DNA of 64,000 bases from Pyrinomonadaceae bacterium (GTDB lineage: Bacteria > Acidobacteriota > Blastocatellia > Pyrinomonadales > Pyrinomonadaceae): the NCBI GenBank assembly GCA_036277115.1, contig DASUNM010000024.1, positions 372,001-436,000 of the forward strand, given 5' to 3'. The translations under genes and the position numbers were made by a program. The number at the start of each line of letters is the position of its first letter. Positions within the stretch are counted from its first letter, which is position 1. Below are positions 17,129-25,330 of this stretch, piece after piece. The notes below the pieces were generated by a model. The model was given only the letters and a program-made list of their open reading frames with translations. It made no database searches and had not been told where the DNA came from.

Positions 17129-17215
17129 CCCCTCCCCGTAAACGGGGAGGAGCAGGGGTTGGGCGCGGCCAACCTCACCCCCAACCCGTCTCCGCACGCA
17201 GAGAGGGGAGCAAGA
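17129..17215. repeat. CCCCTCCCCG / LTPNPSP-type palindromic repeat
   Basis: GCCCCTCCCCGTAAACGGGG forms a hairpin, and a second unit (CCCCCAACCCGTCTCCGC with AGAGGGGAG) pairs with it. It is translatable as an LTPNPSPHAERG peptide. Related units occur inside the Lhr gene (43540-43585) and at 28287-28322. With the hairpin at 16969 and the inverted repeat at 17021 this fills 16899-17245. Confidence 0.75.
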
Positions 17216-17245
17216 AACGGCTTTGGTTACTTTTCGGTGCAAAGC

Positions 17246-19708
17246 ATGGGGGGTCCAATTGTCGTAGCCTTCTTTCTGCTTCTACTCGCTCAATCCGCGC
17301 CAGCCCAGGCCAAGCGTGTCGTCCTTTTGAAAGTCGACGGTCTCCCTTATCAGACAGTCGATCGCTTCGTGCGCGAGCGCGATCCGCAAACGGGCAAGAG
17401 CCGCTTACCCTGGTTTGAGCACATCTTCTATCAGAACGGAACGCGGCTCACGAACTTCTATGTGCGCGGCATGAGCCTGTCGGGCCCCTCATGGTCGTTG
17501 ATCGACACGGGGCACCATCTGCAAATCAAAGGTAACGTCGAATTCGATCGCTACATTTTTCACACCTACGACTACCTGAATTTCATGCCGTTCTATTTCA
17601 AGCAGGCGTATCGCGGGAATGTGGATATGCCAGGCACCGAAGTGATCGATTCACTCGGCCTGCCTCTGCTGATGGACGCGTACGACAATTATCAAAGGCT
17701 GCCGGGCCCGCAGCTTTACGGTCGCGGCGCGCGACTCGGCACTTTGCAGCGCGCCGGGGTAGCACAGATTTCCAAGCCCCCCATGCAGCTGGCGCAGGAG
17801 TTCGTTGTCGGCATCGACTTTCGTCACGCAGTCTTCAGCCAATACGAACGCGAGCTCATTGAAGCTTTGAACGATCCGCGCATGCGCTATCTCGATCTGT
17901 TCGACATGGCGTTTGATCACGCGGCCCACCACACGAACGATCGCGAGTCTCACCTGGCAGTGCTTCGTCAATTTGATGCGCTGCTGGGACGAATCTGGAC
18001 GGGCATTCAAAAGAGTCCACTGGCGTCGGAAACAGTTTTCGTTATCGTCTCAGATCATGGTTTCAACACGGACGAGCGCGTGCTCAGCCAGGGCTTCAAT
18101 CTGGTAAAGCTGCTCGGCACGCGCGAAGGCGGCGGCCATCACGTCATCACCAAGCGTCGCCTGCTGCTGGATTACGCGATTAAAGGCATCAATCCGTTTG
18201 TGCCGCCGATCGTGACGACAACGTCGCAGACCTATTACCTGAAAGGGCAGAGTACTGATTATTCGACGGTGCTTTTGGATTTCGACGGCAACGAACGCGC
18301 CGGTTTGCACTTTCGGAACAGCGACCTGAACGTGCTGCATATTCTGCTTCAGCAGTTGCAGCGGAAAAACCTCGCGACGGAGGAACGCCGCGCGGCGATG
18401 AACGCCTTCTTTGAGGTGATTGCCCGGAATCGAACGGCTTTGGGCGAGGAACTTTCGCAGATTGATCACGAAGTAGACGCGTTGCGTCGCGCGACTGACA
18501 CCGAGCGCGCCCGCTGCGAGTCACAGCCGAAAAAGTTCACCGTTGAAGATCGAGAGATGGGCCGCGACGACAATGCCCGCCGCATCTGTATCCACGTCAC
18601 GCAATGGACTGAGATGGCGGCGAAGTATACGGCGTACGTCGGCGCAATGCGGCGTTTGCTGTCACTTCATGCTGAGACGTTTTCGCCGGCGAAGCTGAAG
18701 ATCGAAGAATTGATTCCGAAGAACGCGATGGGCCCGCGGAACTCGATCCACAACTTGCAGAACTATGTCGTCGGGCTCGGGAGCGAGGGTCTGGTACTGA
18801 AGAGTGATGGTTCACTCGACGTCGAAAAAAGCTTTGTGCGCATTAATTATTTCGATCTGATAAAGCGGCAGACAGTGCGGAACAATGTGCAGCCCGGCAT
18901 CGCGAACGCGCCCGTCGATTTTCTCGCGACACGCATTCCGCGCGAGTGGCTGAGTTCATTGTTATCGGACGACTTGCGGCCGGATGGCGATCCCATCTGG
19001 CTTTATGGCGGTCCTGATCGGCAGGTGCTCATCCTTCCGCGTGGCGAAGGGACGGGACAGCTTCAGTTGCGCTATCTGCCGATTGCCAGCCTGACGCAGG
19101 ACGAACAGGGAACCATTGGTTTTGAGCGTCTCGATTGGCGGGCGGACTTGCCGCTGCGCATTTTCGAAGATGCCCGGTTGGACACGAATGGTGGCGATCG
19201 TGCGGCGTGGCTCAACAATTGGCACTCCGACGTCGAGTGGTTGCGCGCGCTGCACAAGACGCAATACTCTAACGCGCTGATTGGATTGCACGAACAGTTC
19301 ACGCTGCACGTCGCGCCTGGCACGGACGTGAATGGCCACGGAATTTCAGAAGACGAAAGATTATTGCGCGGACTGCGTCGCCGCCAGCGCCGTCTGGCGG
19401 AGACTGACTTGCAGGTGTTCGCGAATAACCACTGGAATTTCGACGTGCGCGGGTTCAATCCCGGCGGTAATCACGGATCGTTCTTCCGCGTTTCGACGCA
19501 ATCAACGTTCATGCTTGCCGGCAATGGCGTGCCGCGCGGACTCGCGGTTAACGAACCTTACGACAGCCTGAGTGTCGTGCCCACAATTTTGGCGCTGACC
19601 GGAAGGCTGCAAAGCGACAACCGGCCCAGTGAAGAATTAGCGAAGCGCGGCTTTGTGAGATTTCCGGGACGTGTGGTTATTGAGGTCACAGGTCAGAACA
19701 ACCGGTAG
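17246..19708 (+). CDS. Exported alkaline phosphatase superfamily protein with large insertion
   Basis: An 820-residue protein of the alkaline phosphatase / phosphodiesterase superfamily. The frame is open from 17000, but that extension encodes only repeat sequence; ATG at 17246 starts a signal peptide (MGGPIVVAFFLLLLAQSAPA). Metal-site motifs are RVVLLKVDGLP at the N terminus, a Ser in GMSLSGPSW at the nucleophile position, FDMAFDHAAHH, IVSDHGFN, and GGNHGSFFR near the C terminus. Between SDHG and GGNHG lies an unusually long region (~450 residues), partly helical. Substrate is unknown: phospholipid headgroups, glycan phosphates or nucleotides are all possible. It lies between an uncharacterised exported protein and a flippase-permease fusion. 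Confidence 0.82.
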   Translation: MGGPIVVAFFLLLLAQSAPAQAKRVVLLKVDGLPYQTVDRFVRERDPQTGKSRLPWFEHIFYQNGTRLTNFYVRGMSLSGPSWSLIDTGHHLQIKGNVEFDRYIFHTYDYLNFMPFYFKQAYRGNVDMPGTEVIDSLGLPLLMDAYDNYQRLPGPQLYGRGARLGTLQRAGVAQISKPPMQLAQEFVVGIDFRHAVFSQYERELIEALNDPRMRYLDLFDMAFDHAAHHTNDRESHLAVLRQFDALLGRIWTGIQKSPLASETVFVIVSDHGFNTDERVLSQGFNLVKLLGTREGGGHHVITKRRLLLDYAIKGINPFVPPIVTTTSQTYYLKGQSTDYSTVLLDFDGNERAGLHFRNSDLNVLHILLQQLQRKNLATEERRAAMNAFFEVIARNRTALGEELSQIDHEVDALRRATDTERARCESQPKKFTVEDREMGRDDNARRICIHVTQWTEMAAKYTAYVGAMRRLLSLHAETFSPAKLKIEELIPKNAMGPRNSIHNLQNYVVGLGSEGLVLKSDGSLDVEKSFVRINYFDLIKRQTVRNNVQPGIANAPVDFLATRIPREWLSSLLSDDLRPDGDPIWLYGGPDRQVLILPRGEGTGQLQLRYLPIASLTQDEQGTIGFERLDWRADLPLRIFEDARLDTNGGDRAAWLNNWHSDVEWLRALHKTQYSNALIGLHEQFTLHVAPGTDVNGHGISEDERLLRGLRRRQRRLAETDLQVFANNHWNFDVRGFNPGGNHGSFFRVSTQSTFMLAGNGVPRGLAVNEPYDSLSVVPTILALTGRLQSDNRPSEELAKRGFVRFPGRVVIEVTGQNNR

Positions 19709-19710
19709 CC

Positions 19711-19802
19711 AGTCAGAACCACCTGCGTTAGCGGGTGGGTTGAAATCGTCACGGGGATCGTAGCTTTAGATCAACCCGCCCGCTGACGCAGGCGGTTCTG
19801 AT
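19711..19802. repeat. Inverted pair of ACCACC/GGGTGG hairpin repeats
   Basis: Arm 19711-19742 (AGTCAGAACCACCTGCGTTA...) and arm 19770-19802, which is its near reverse complement (TCAACCCGCCCGCTGACGCA...). Each arm is also a hairpin. The unit is related to those at 6706 and 51121. It lies between two cotranscribed genes. Confidence 0.85.
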
Positions 19803-19830
19803 CTTTCATTAACAGAGAGTTGAGAGTTAA

Positions 19831-21981
19831 GTGACCGATACCTCCAAATCTGCTCGTACCAAACGCATGATTGCCTGGGGCCAGGCCGTCGCGTTCGTGC
19901 TCGGCGCGCTACTGCTGTGGTACGTCGTGCGGCGCGTTGGCGTGCAACCAATCTTCACGGCGTTGAGCCGGGTCGGCTTTGGGTTCTTCATCATCGTCGC
20001 GCTCAACGGTTTTCGCCACGTGCTGCGGACCATCTCGATGCGCATTTCGGTACCGGCTGAGCATCGCCGCTTTAGCTTCATGCAGGCGTTCGCCGCGCGA
20101 CTCGGTGGAGAAGCGATGAGCTTCCTCACGTTTGCCGGTCCACTGCTTGGCGAACCGACGAAAATCGCCCTCCTGAGAAAGCGAGTCCCGCTGGTGCACG
20201 GCGTGCCGGCGCTGGTGGTCGATAACCTTTTGTACAACCTCTCAGTTGTGCTGATGATTTTCGGCGGCGCGCTGCTGATGCTCCTCACCTACGCGGTGCC
20301 GCCGGTTGCGCGGGAAGTCCTAATCCTCATCGCCGCGATCGCATTTCTCGGGCTGATCGCCGCCGCGCTGGCCACCCGTCGGCGGGCGACGCTGGTCACC
20401 TCGCTCATCGACAAGCTGGGCCGCAAAGGCTTTCGTCCCAGGTTTCTTCGAACGCGCCGGCATCACATCTATCGCGTCGAGCTGACCATTTACGCGTTCT
20501 TTAAGCGACGGCGCGCGGCGTTCTTGACGATGATTGGTCTCGATGTCGCGGCGCACATCAGCAGCGTGGTTGAGGTGTATATGACGCTGCGCCTCCTCGG
20601 CTTTTCAGCCAGCGCCGGCGCGGCTTACATCATTGAGTCGCTGACGAAAGTCATTAACTTCGCGTTTGGATTTGTCCCGGGCACGATCGGCGTGTACGAA
20701 ACCGGTAACGGAATCATTCTGAAGACGCTCGGCTATACGACGGCGATCGGTCTCGCACTGGCCATCGTTCGCAAGGCCGCAATCATTTTCTGGACCGTTA
20801 TGGGCATGCTCGTGCTGACCTCGCGCGCCGTGCCGAACGCCTGGGCGAGTCTGCTGCACCGCAGTCCGCGTCTGCAAAAGCTTGCCGACAGCCTCGTACT
20901 TTCAAACATTGCCCATCGTCCCGCGCGCACGGCGGTCAGCATCGCCGGAATCGCGCTCGGTGTCTTGCTGGTCGTGTTCACTGTCGGCCTGGCGCACGGC
21001 GTTTTGCGTGAACGGGGCCGGCGTGAAGCAAAAATTGGCGCCGAAATTCTTCTGCGCCCCGCCGGAACGCTCGGACTGAGCGGCGCGCAATCTTTTACGA
21101 TTCCCGTCGCTCATGCGGACGAACTCCGGCGCGTCGAAGGCGTGCGCACGGCGGTGCCGATCGGCCAGAGCCTCGATCGCAGCGATAGCGGCTTTGGCTC
21201 GCGTCTGATCGAAGGTATTCCGTTCGACGACTATGCTGCGTTAGCTGGTCTGACGATTCGCGAGGGCCGCGGTCTTGACAAAGGTGACGAAGTGATCATC
21301 CCTCCGCAATGGAAAGCCGATAATCAGGTGGAACTCGGTTCGACGGTTACGATCTACGAACGACCTTTTCGCATCGTCGGAGTTTATGAACCATCAGGCG
21401 GTGGAAGCCTGAAAATTCCCCTCGCGACGATGCAGGACCAGGTCGGCAGCGAGAACCGCTGCAACGCGATTCTGATCGCCTGCAACGATCCAGCGCTCCA
21501 GGATCAGGTGGCCGCGCGTATCAAAGAAAAGTTTCCTGACGATCAAATCATCTTCACCCGTGACCTGCCTGAGATTTACCTGGGCGCCGTCCCCGCGCTG
21601 AACATCTTTCTGAAAGTCGTCATCGGCGTCGCCGCGACAATTAGCACCCTGGTGATTCTGCTCGCGATGTACACGACCGTAACTGAACGCACGCGGCAAA
21701 TCGGCATTCTCAAATCGCTCGGCATGTCGAAAGCTTCAATTGCCTGGGTCATTGAGCAGGAAGCAATTATTGTCAGCGTGCTCGGTGTTTTCATCGGCGT
21801 CGTTCTCACGATGCTCTTGCGCGTGACCGTAATGCGTTCGACGTCTCTGATCGTGGACATCGAGCCAAAATGGATCGCGATTTCCCTCGTCGTCGGTTTG
21901 ATCGGCGGCTCAATCGGCGCGCTCTATCCCGCTTTGCGCGCCGCCCGCCAGGATGCAGTTGATGCGTTGAGTTACGAGTGA
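19831..21981 (+). CDS. Fusion of flippase-like (LPG synthase TM) domain and FtsX/MacB permease
   Basis: One uninterrupted 716-residue frame joins two membrane modules. Residues ~10-335 form a lysylphosphatidylglycerol-synthase-TM/YbhN-like domain: several helices, GGEAMSFLTFAGPLLGEPTK, and the family's closing FGFVPGTIGVYETGNGIIL. Residues ~355-716 form an ABC permease of MacB/FtsX type: first helix TAVSIAGIALGVLLVVFTVG, a periplasmic MacB_PCD-like region (~390-575) and the last three helices, with the signature ERTRQIGILKSLGMSKASI and ALYPALRAARQDAVDALSYE. No ATPase gene is adjacent. GTG start at 19831 after GAGAGTT; ATG at 19867 is an alternative. Lipid translocation or extraction from the membrane is a reasonable inference. 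Confidence 0.9.
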   Translation: MTDTSKSARTKRMIAWGQAVAFVLGALLLWYVVRRVGVQPIFTALSRVGFGFFIIVALNGFRHVLRTISMRISVPAEHRRFSFMQAFAARLGGEAMSFLTFAGPLLGEPTKIALLRKRVPLVHGVPALVVDNLLYNLSVVLMIFGGALLMLLTYAVPPVAREVLILIAAIAFLGLIAAALATRRRATLVTSLIDKLGRKGFRPRFLRTRRHHIYRVELTIYAFFKRRRAAFLTMIGLDVAAHISSVVEVYMTLRLLGFSASAGAAYIIESLTKVINFAFGFVPGTIGVYETGNGIILKTLGYTTAIGLALAIVRKAAIIFWTVMGMLVLTSRAVPNAWASLLHRSPRLQKLADSLVLSNIAHRPARTAVSIAGIALGVLLVVFTVGLAHGVLRERGRREAKIGAEILLRPAGTLGLSGAQSFTIPVAHADELRRVEGVRTAVPIGQSLDRSDSGFGSRLIEGIPFDDYAALAGLTIREGRGLDKGDEVIIPPQWKADNQVELGSTVTIYERPFRIVGVYEPSGGGSLKIPLATMQDQVGSENRCNAILIACNDPALQDQVAARIKEKFPDDQIIFTRDLPEIYLGAVPALNIFLKVVIGVAATISTLVILLAMYTTVTERTRQIGILKSLGMSKASIAWVIEQEAIIVSVLGVFIGVVLTMLLRVTVMRSTSLIVDIEPKWIAISLVVGLIGGSIGALYPALRAARQDAVDALSYE

Positions 21982-22119
21982 AGGGTTTGCGGGCCGAGCG
22001 CGCGTCGACGAGAGTTTGGCTTGCCAGGCTGATTATGCCGCGGCCCGCGCTCTTATTTAGTCGTGCCGCGGTTCTTTAACGGTGGTAACAATTGGGCTCT
22101 GCGCTTTGGAGGAACCGCG

Positions 22120-22392
22120 TTGCTGTACATGATCGTCGAACATTTTAAGAACCAGGATCCTGTACCCGTATATCGACGTTTTCGGGATCGCGGACGACTC
22201 GCTCCGGAGGGCTTGGAATACGTATCGAGCTGGGTCGATGAAAAACTGCAACTATGCTTTCAATTGATGGAGACGGATCATCCCGAATATCTCGACGAAT
22301 GGCTCGTTAACTGGAAAGATCTTGTTGAATTTGAGGTTTACCGCGTCATTTCCTCAAAGGAGGCGGCTGAAAAGGTCTCCTCGTTGCTGTGA
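22120..22392 (+). CDS. DUF3303 family small protein
   Basis: A 90-residue protein. The start is taken as TTG at 22120 because GGAGG (22108-22112) lies 7 bases before it and the family begins with LLYMIVEHF; a GTG at 22063 would add 19 unrelated residues. The body (VPVYRRFRDRGRLAPEGLEY, VSSWVDEKLQLCFQLMETD, WLVNWKDLVEFEVYRV) matches the DUF3303 family of ferredoxin-like small proteins. The function is unknown. Confidence 0.85.
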   Translation: MLYMIVEHFKNQDPVPVYRRFRDRGRLAPEGLEYVSSWVDEKLQLCFQLMETDHPEYLDEWLVNWKDLVEFEVYRVISSKEAAEKVSSLL

Positions 22393-22420
22393 ACGCGCGG
22401 CCAATTAACTCGTCGGACCA

Positions 22421-22457
22421 GAGCGGCGAAAAGCAAGGATGAAGGATGAAGGAGAAA
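22421..22457. repeat. Left inverted repeat and AAGGATG heptamers flanking the VOC gene
   Basis: GAGCGGCGAAAAGCAAGG (22421-22438) is a near inverted match to 22902-22922. It runs into AAGGATG AAGGATG AAGGAGA, a 7-bp tandem pattern. The element ends shortly before the VOC gene's ribosome site. Confidence 0.7.
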
Positions 22458-22481
22458 TAAAGCTATACCGGGAGCTTGAAA

Positions 22482-22832
22482 ATGGAAAAAGCCATACCAA
22501 TTCTACCCGCAGACGATCTCCGCATTGCAAAGGAGTTCTACGTCGATCGACTGGGTTTCGATGTGAACTTTGAAGCCACGGAGGACGGCACGACCGGTCT
22601 CCTGGGCGTAAATCGTGGCAATATCTCGCTGACCCTTGACTGCCCCATGTCCGGTCATGGCAGAGAGGCGTGCGTTTCCCTGCAAGTAGCAGATGCGGAT
22701 GCGTACTACGATGAATGGCGCGACCGAGTTGAGATCCGCCGGCCACCCAGTAATGAACCTTGGGGTGCACGGACCTTCGACGTCATCGATCCCTTTGGAA
22801 ATACGATCTTCGTTATGGGTCCGATGACTTAG
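22482..22832 (+). CDS. VOC (glyoxalase/bleomycin resistance) family protein
   Basis: A 116-residue vicinal-oxygen-chelate fold protein. It opens KAIPILPADDLRIAKEFYVD, continues RLGFDVNFEATEDG and closes ARTFDVIDPFGNTIFVMGPM, the pattern of a bleomycin-resistance/glyoxalase-like domain (beta-alpha-beta3 repeats, acting as dimer). ATG at 22482 follows GGAG (22471-22474); an in-frame TTG at 22476 is too close to it. Binding of a small toxic ligand or a metal-dependent reaction is possible, but the substrate cannot be told. The gene is bracketed by inverted repeats (22421-22438 and 22902-22922), so it may have moved as a small cassette. Confidence 0.88.
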   Translation: MEKAIPILPADDLRIAKEFYVDRLGFDVNFEATEDGTTGLLGVNRGNISLTLDCPMSGHGREACVSLQVADADAYYDEWRDRVEIRRPPSNEPWGARTFDVIDPFGNTIFVMGPMT

Positions 22833-22835
22833 CGT

Positions 22836-22922
22836 AAAGCAAGGATGAAGTCCGGAAGGATGAATGAAGACAAATTCCCGCCTTCATCTTTCCTTTTTCA
22901 CCCTTGCTTTTCAGCGCCGCTC
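22836..22922. repeat. Right inverted repeat element flanking the VOC gene
   Basis: AAAGCAAGGATGAAG (22836-22850) pairs with CTTCATC and CCCTTGCTTTT (22882-22911) to form a long hairpin. The outer end CCTTGCTTTTCAGCGCCGCTC (22902-22922) is the inverted match of the left element at 22421 apart from a 3-base insertion. Confidence 0.7.
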
Positions 22923-22959
22923 AACTGACGTTGGTCTTCTACCGTAAAGGAAGCTAAGT

Positions 22960-23412
22960 TTGCGTTTCGCGTTCTTCCACGGTGATCCCATTACAGTGCT
23001 CTTCATCCCCGGGCTGGTGGCGCTGGTGGTGGGTATCGCAGTCATCGCCACCACCGCCTCGCGGTTCCGCAGATCGTCGACTCAGAAAAAACTTCCTGCT
23101 ATCTACTTTGCCCTGCCATATCTCATCCCGGTAGCAGTGCTGTTACTTTTGCTCGCCGCCAGTTCGACCGGTTCGGGACTTTCTTTTATCTCGTACGGAT
23201 CAAGCTTTCTTCTCACCTTGCCCTGGAGCGCGGTCGGACATTGGCTGATGCGCCAGCTCTCTAATTCAGGACGTGTCGAAGATTCAGTCGGAGTCATTGT
23301 GGCCGGGGCGGGTTTGAATACTATGATCTTGTACTGCGTAGGAATCGTGGCGGGAGTTTTAAAAAAACGCCGAAGTCTAGTGAAGAAGACGAGTCCTGAA
23401 GACGCCGTGTAG
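22960..23412 (+). CDS. Membrane protein of unknown function, four helices
   Basis: A 150-residue protein with hydrophobic segments near residues 11-31 (ITVLFIPGLVALVVGIAVIA), 48-67 (YFALPYLIPVAVLLLLLAAS), 72-93 and 112-132, and a basic C-terminal tail (KKRRSLVKK). TTG at 22960 is the only sensible start, with AAAGGAAG about 8 bases before it. I recognise no family. The gene lies alone between the VOC and DinB genes. Confidence 0.7.
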   Translation: MRFAFFHGDPITVLFIPGLVALVVGIAVIATTASRFRRSSTQKKLPAIYFALPYLIPVAVLLLLLAASSTGSGLSFISYGSSFLLTLPWSAVGHWLMRQLSNSGRVEDSVGVIVAGAGLNTMILYCVGIVAGVLKKRRSLVKKTSPEDAV

Positions 23413-23457
23413 ACTGGTGTTCGGTTGAATCGAGCGAGCTCTGGTAGGGCGCTGACT

Positions 23458-23934
23458 ATGCCAGACACCAAACGGGAATTGTTACGCCACTTGGTCGCTA
23501 CCGTAGTGTATCGCGGTGGCGTCGCGATATCAGGTGCGACGCCCGACTTCGCCTCGTTTCGCGCCTATAACACGACGCGCACGCCGGGTGAACTGCTGGC
23601 GCACATCGGTGATTTATTGGAAGGCTCGCTCTATTTAATGAAGGGTGAGCTGATTTACTTAACGTCCGAACCGTTGCCGTGGGAAAAAGACATTGCGCGG
23701 TTCTTTTCAGCGGCGACAAATCTCGATTCGTATCTCGCCTCCGGTGCGCCGCTCGCCTGCCCGGTTGAGAAACTTGTGCAAGGTCCTGTTGGCGACGCTC
23801 TCACGCACGTCGGGCAGATTGTCATGTTGCGGCGCATCGCGGGACAGCCGGTGCGCGCGGAAGGATACTTTGAGGCAGAAATAGTTCCCGGTCAGGTGTA
23901 TAAGGAGACTTTCGATAAGGAGAAGATGCAATGA
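23458..23934 (+). CDS. DinB-like four-helix protein
   Basis: A 158-residue protein with the DinB/YfiT-like four-helix bundle pattern: an N-terminal helix (KRELLRHLVATVVYRG), TPGELLAHIGDLLEGSLYL with His49, and DALTHVGQIVMLRRIAG with His117, the two visible metal-ligand histidines. Family members often bind a divalent metal and act in thiol-dependent detoxification, but many are uncharacterised. ATG at 23458 is preferred over an alternative start at 23425. The stop overlaps the next gene's start by 4 bases (ATGA), so the two genes are translationally coupled. Confidence 0.85.
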   Translation: MPDTKRELLRHLVATVVYRGGVAISGATPDFASFRAYNTTRTPGELLAHIGDLLEGSLYLMKGELIYLTSEPLPWEKDIARFFSAATNLDSYLASGAPLACPVEKLVQGPVGDALTHVGQIVMLRRIAGQPVRAEGYFEAEIVPGQVYKETFDKEKMQ

Positions 23935-24551
23935 GGATTCGACTTTCAAGCATACCAATGCTGGTTTCCCTATTCGTACTTTCCGCCACAGTCGCAGCCG
24001 GTCAAACGACGGCCAATCCGGCGACTGGCGGTTCATCTGACGACGTCGCCAAACAAATCGGCATGCTGCGAACGTCTGTACAGTCGCTCGACGCCACGCT
24101 CAACGACATCGCCGACAAGCTGATTCCCGTATTCAACAAGGCGAAAGATGTCGCGGCCGAAGCGCAAGGGAGAATCTCGAGCAGCTTTACTCTGCTGGTC
24201 CAGGCCGAACAGCGCGCTGAGATGTTACGTAGGCACCTCCTGGAGCTAATCGAAAAGGAAACTCTCTATCGCACGCGCATCGCGCAACTCGACGAAGACG
24301 CGCGGCCCGAAAACGTCGAACGCACCTTGAACCCTTACGGGACCACGCGTACCACCGAATTACGCGACACGCGTCGCCGCGTGCTGGAAACCGATCGACG
24401 CGGCTACGTCGCGTTGCTCGCTCTGACCACCGAAAACCGCACGCGCCTTGATGAAGAAGTTCGCCAGGCCGACGGGCTGGTTCAGAGATTGCGGCAACGA
24501 CTGAATCCGTTGATCGAAAGAGAGATCGACAAGCTCACTCCGCAACCGTGA
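23931..24551 (+). CDS. Exported coiled-coil protein, unknown
   Basis: A 206-residue protein. The N terminus is a signal peptide (MRIRLSSIPMLVSLFVLSAT) cleaved near AAG-Q. The mature part is almost entirely helical and charged, with long heptad-like stretches (LRTSVQSLDATLNDIADKL; LLVQAEQRAEMLRRHLLELI; RTRLDEEVRQADGLVQRLRQ), so a periplasmic coiled coil is likely. No named family is recognised. Its start overlaps the DinB stop by 4 bases, with AAGGAGAAG just upstream as ribosome site. Confidence 0.78.
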   Translation: MRIRLSSIPMLVSLFVLSATVAAGQTTANPATGGSSDDVAKQIGMLRTSVQSLDATLNDIADKLIPVFNKAKDVAAEAQGRISSSFTLLVQAEQRAEMLRRHLLELIEKETLYRTRIAQLDEDARPENVERTLNPYGTTRTTELRDTRRRVLETDRRGYVALLALTTENRTRLDEEVRQADGLVQRLRQRLNPLIEREIDKLTPQP

Positions 24552-24623
24552 TGCTACTCTCGTCCGGCCTGCGAAGTTGATTGTTAACCGCGCTCAGGTA
24601 AAATTGCGGTTTGTTGAAACCGC

Positions 24624-25040
24624 ATGACTCGTCACAAATTCGCCACCGCCATCACCTGTATTGACGGACGTGTACAGCAACCAGTCGCCGACTGGATGAA
24701 GCTGCACACGAACGTTGAATATGTCGATCTGATTACTGAACCGGGTCCTGACAAAGTCCTGAGCGAGGAATCCACCTACGTAGTCGATGAAATCATGCGC
24801 AAGGTGACTTTCTCAGTGAAGCATCACGCGTCGCCGGTGGTCGCGCTGTGCGGCCATCACGACTGCGCGGCCAACCACGCCGATCGCGAAGAGCATTTCG
24901 ATCAAATACTCGAAGGCGTGCGCGTGCTGCTTTCGTACAATTTGGGTGTGCGCGTACTCGGACTGTGGCTGAACGAATGGGGTTCGGTCGAATTGGTCTG
25001 GGACAGTCAGGAAAAGCAACAGGTTTCAGGCGGTTTGTGA
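24624..25040 (+). CDS. Carbonic-anhydrase-like protein (Pro_CA_2 type)
   Basis: A short, 138-residue relative of beta-class carbonic anhydrases. The CxDxR motif (Cys12, Asp14, Arg16 in TCIDGRVQQP) and the HxxC motif (His78 and Cys81 in CGHHDCAAN) give a Cys-His-Cys zinc site. It is much shorter than typical beta-CA (200+ residues) and lacks the usual N-terminal helices. The family is annotated as putative carbonic anhydrase; real CO2 hydration is not shown. It stands alone between an exported protein gene and a repeat-filled gap. Confidence 0.83.
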   Translation: MTRHKFATAITCIDGRVQQPVADWMKLHTNVEYVDLITEPGPDKVLSEESTYVVDEIMRKVTFSVKHHASPVVALCGHHDCAANHADREEHFDQILEGVRVLLSYNLGVRVLGLWLNEWGSVELVWDSQEKQQVSGGL

Positions 25041-25104
25041 CTGACAGTCGCTTAACCACCGGTGCCTGCCAATCCAAAGCAGCTTTGCACAGGAAGGGAA
25101 AAAC

Positions 25105-25238
25105 AGCGGGGGCAAGCCCACCTTCCTGACCCTGAGACTCCTAAACTTACGCGAAGCTTAACGTTGAAAGCCATTCAGAGTTGGGAAGCGATCTCAAATC
25201 TAATCGGCTCGGGGTCAGGAGCGGGCTTGCCCCCGCTC
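25105..25238. repeat. GCGGGGGCAAGCCC inverted repeat pair
   Basis: AGCGGGGGCAAGCCC...CCTGACCC (25105-25133) and its near reverse complement GGGTCAGG...GGGCTTGCCCCCGCT (25212-25237), about 78 bases apart. This occupies most of the gap 25041-25330; I see no supportable gene there. Confidence 0.8.
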
Positions 25239-25330
25239 TTTCGTGAGGTGAAAGAGTCAGTTGCCAGCGGCAACTCGAATTCTCCCGCCATCATCTCTCC
25301 TTTGGACTTGAGCTAAACTCGTCGTTAGTC

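Noticed and set aside
25062..25316. Open frame of 84 codons between the carbonic-anhydrase-like and propeller genes
   Set aside because: It runs through the GCGGGGGCAAGCCC inverted repeat and has no ribosome site; most likely non-coding.
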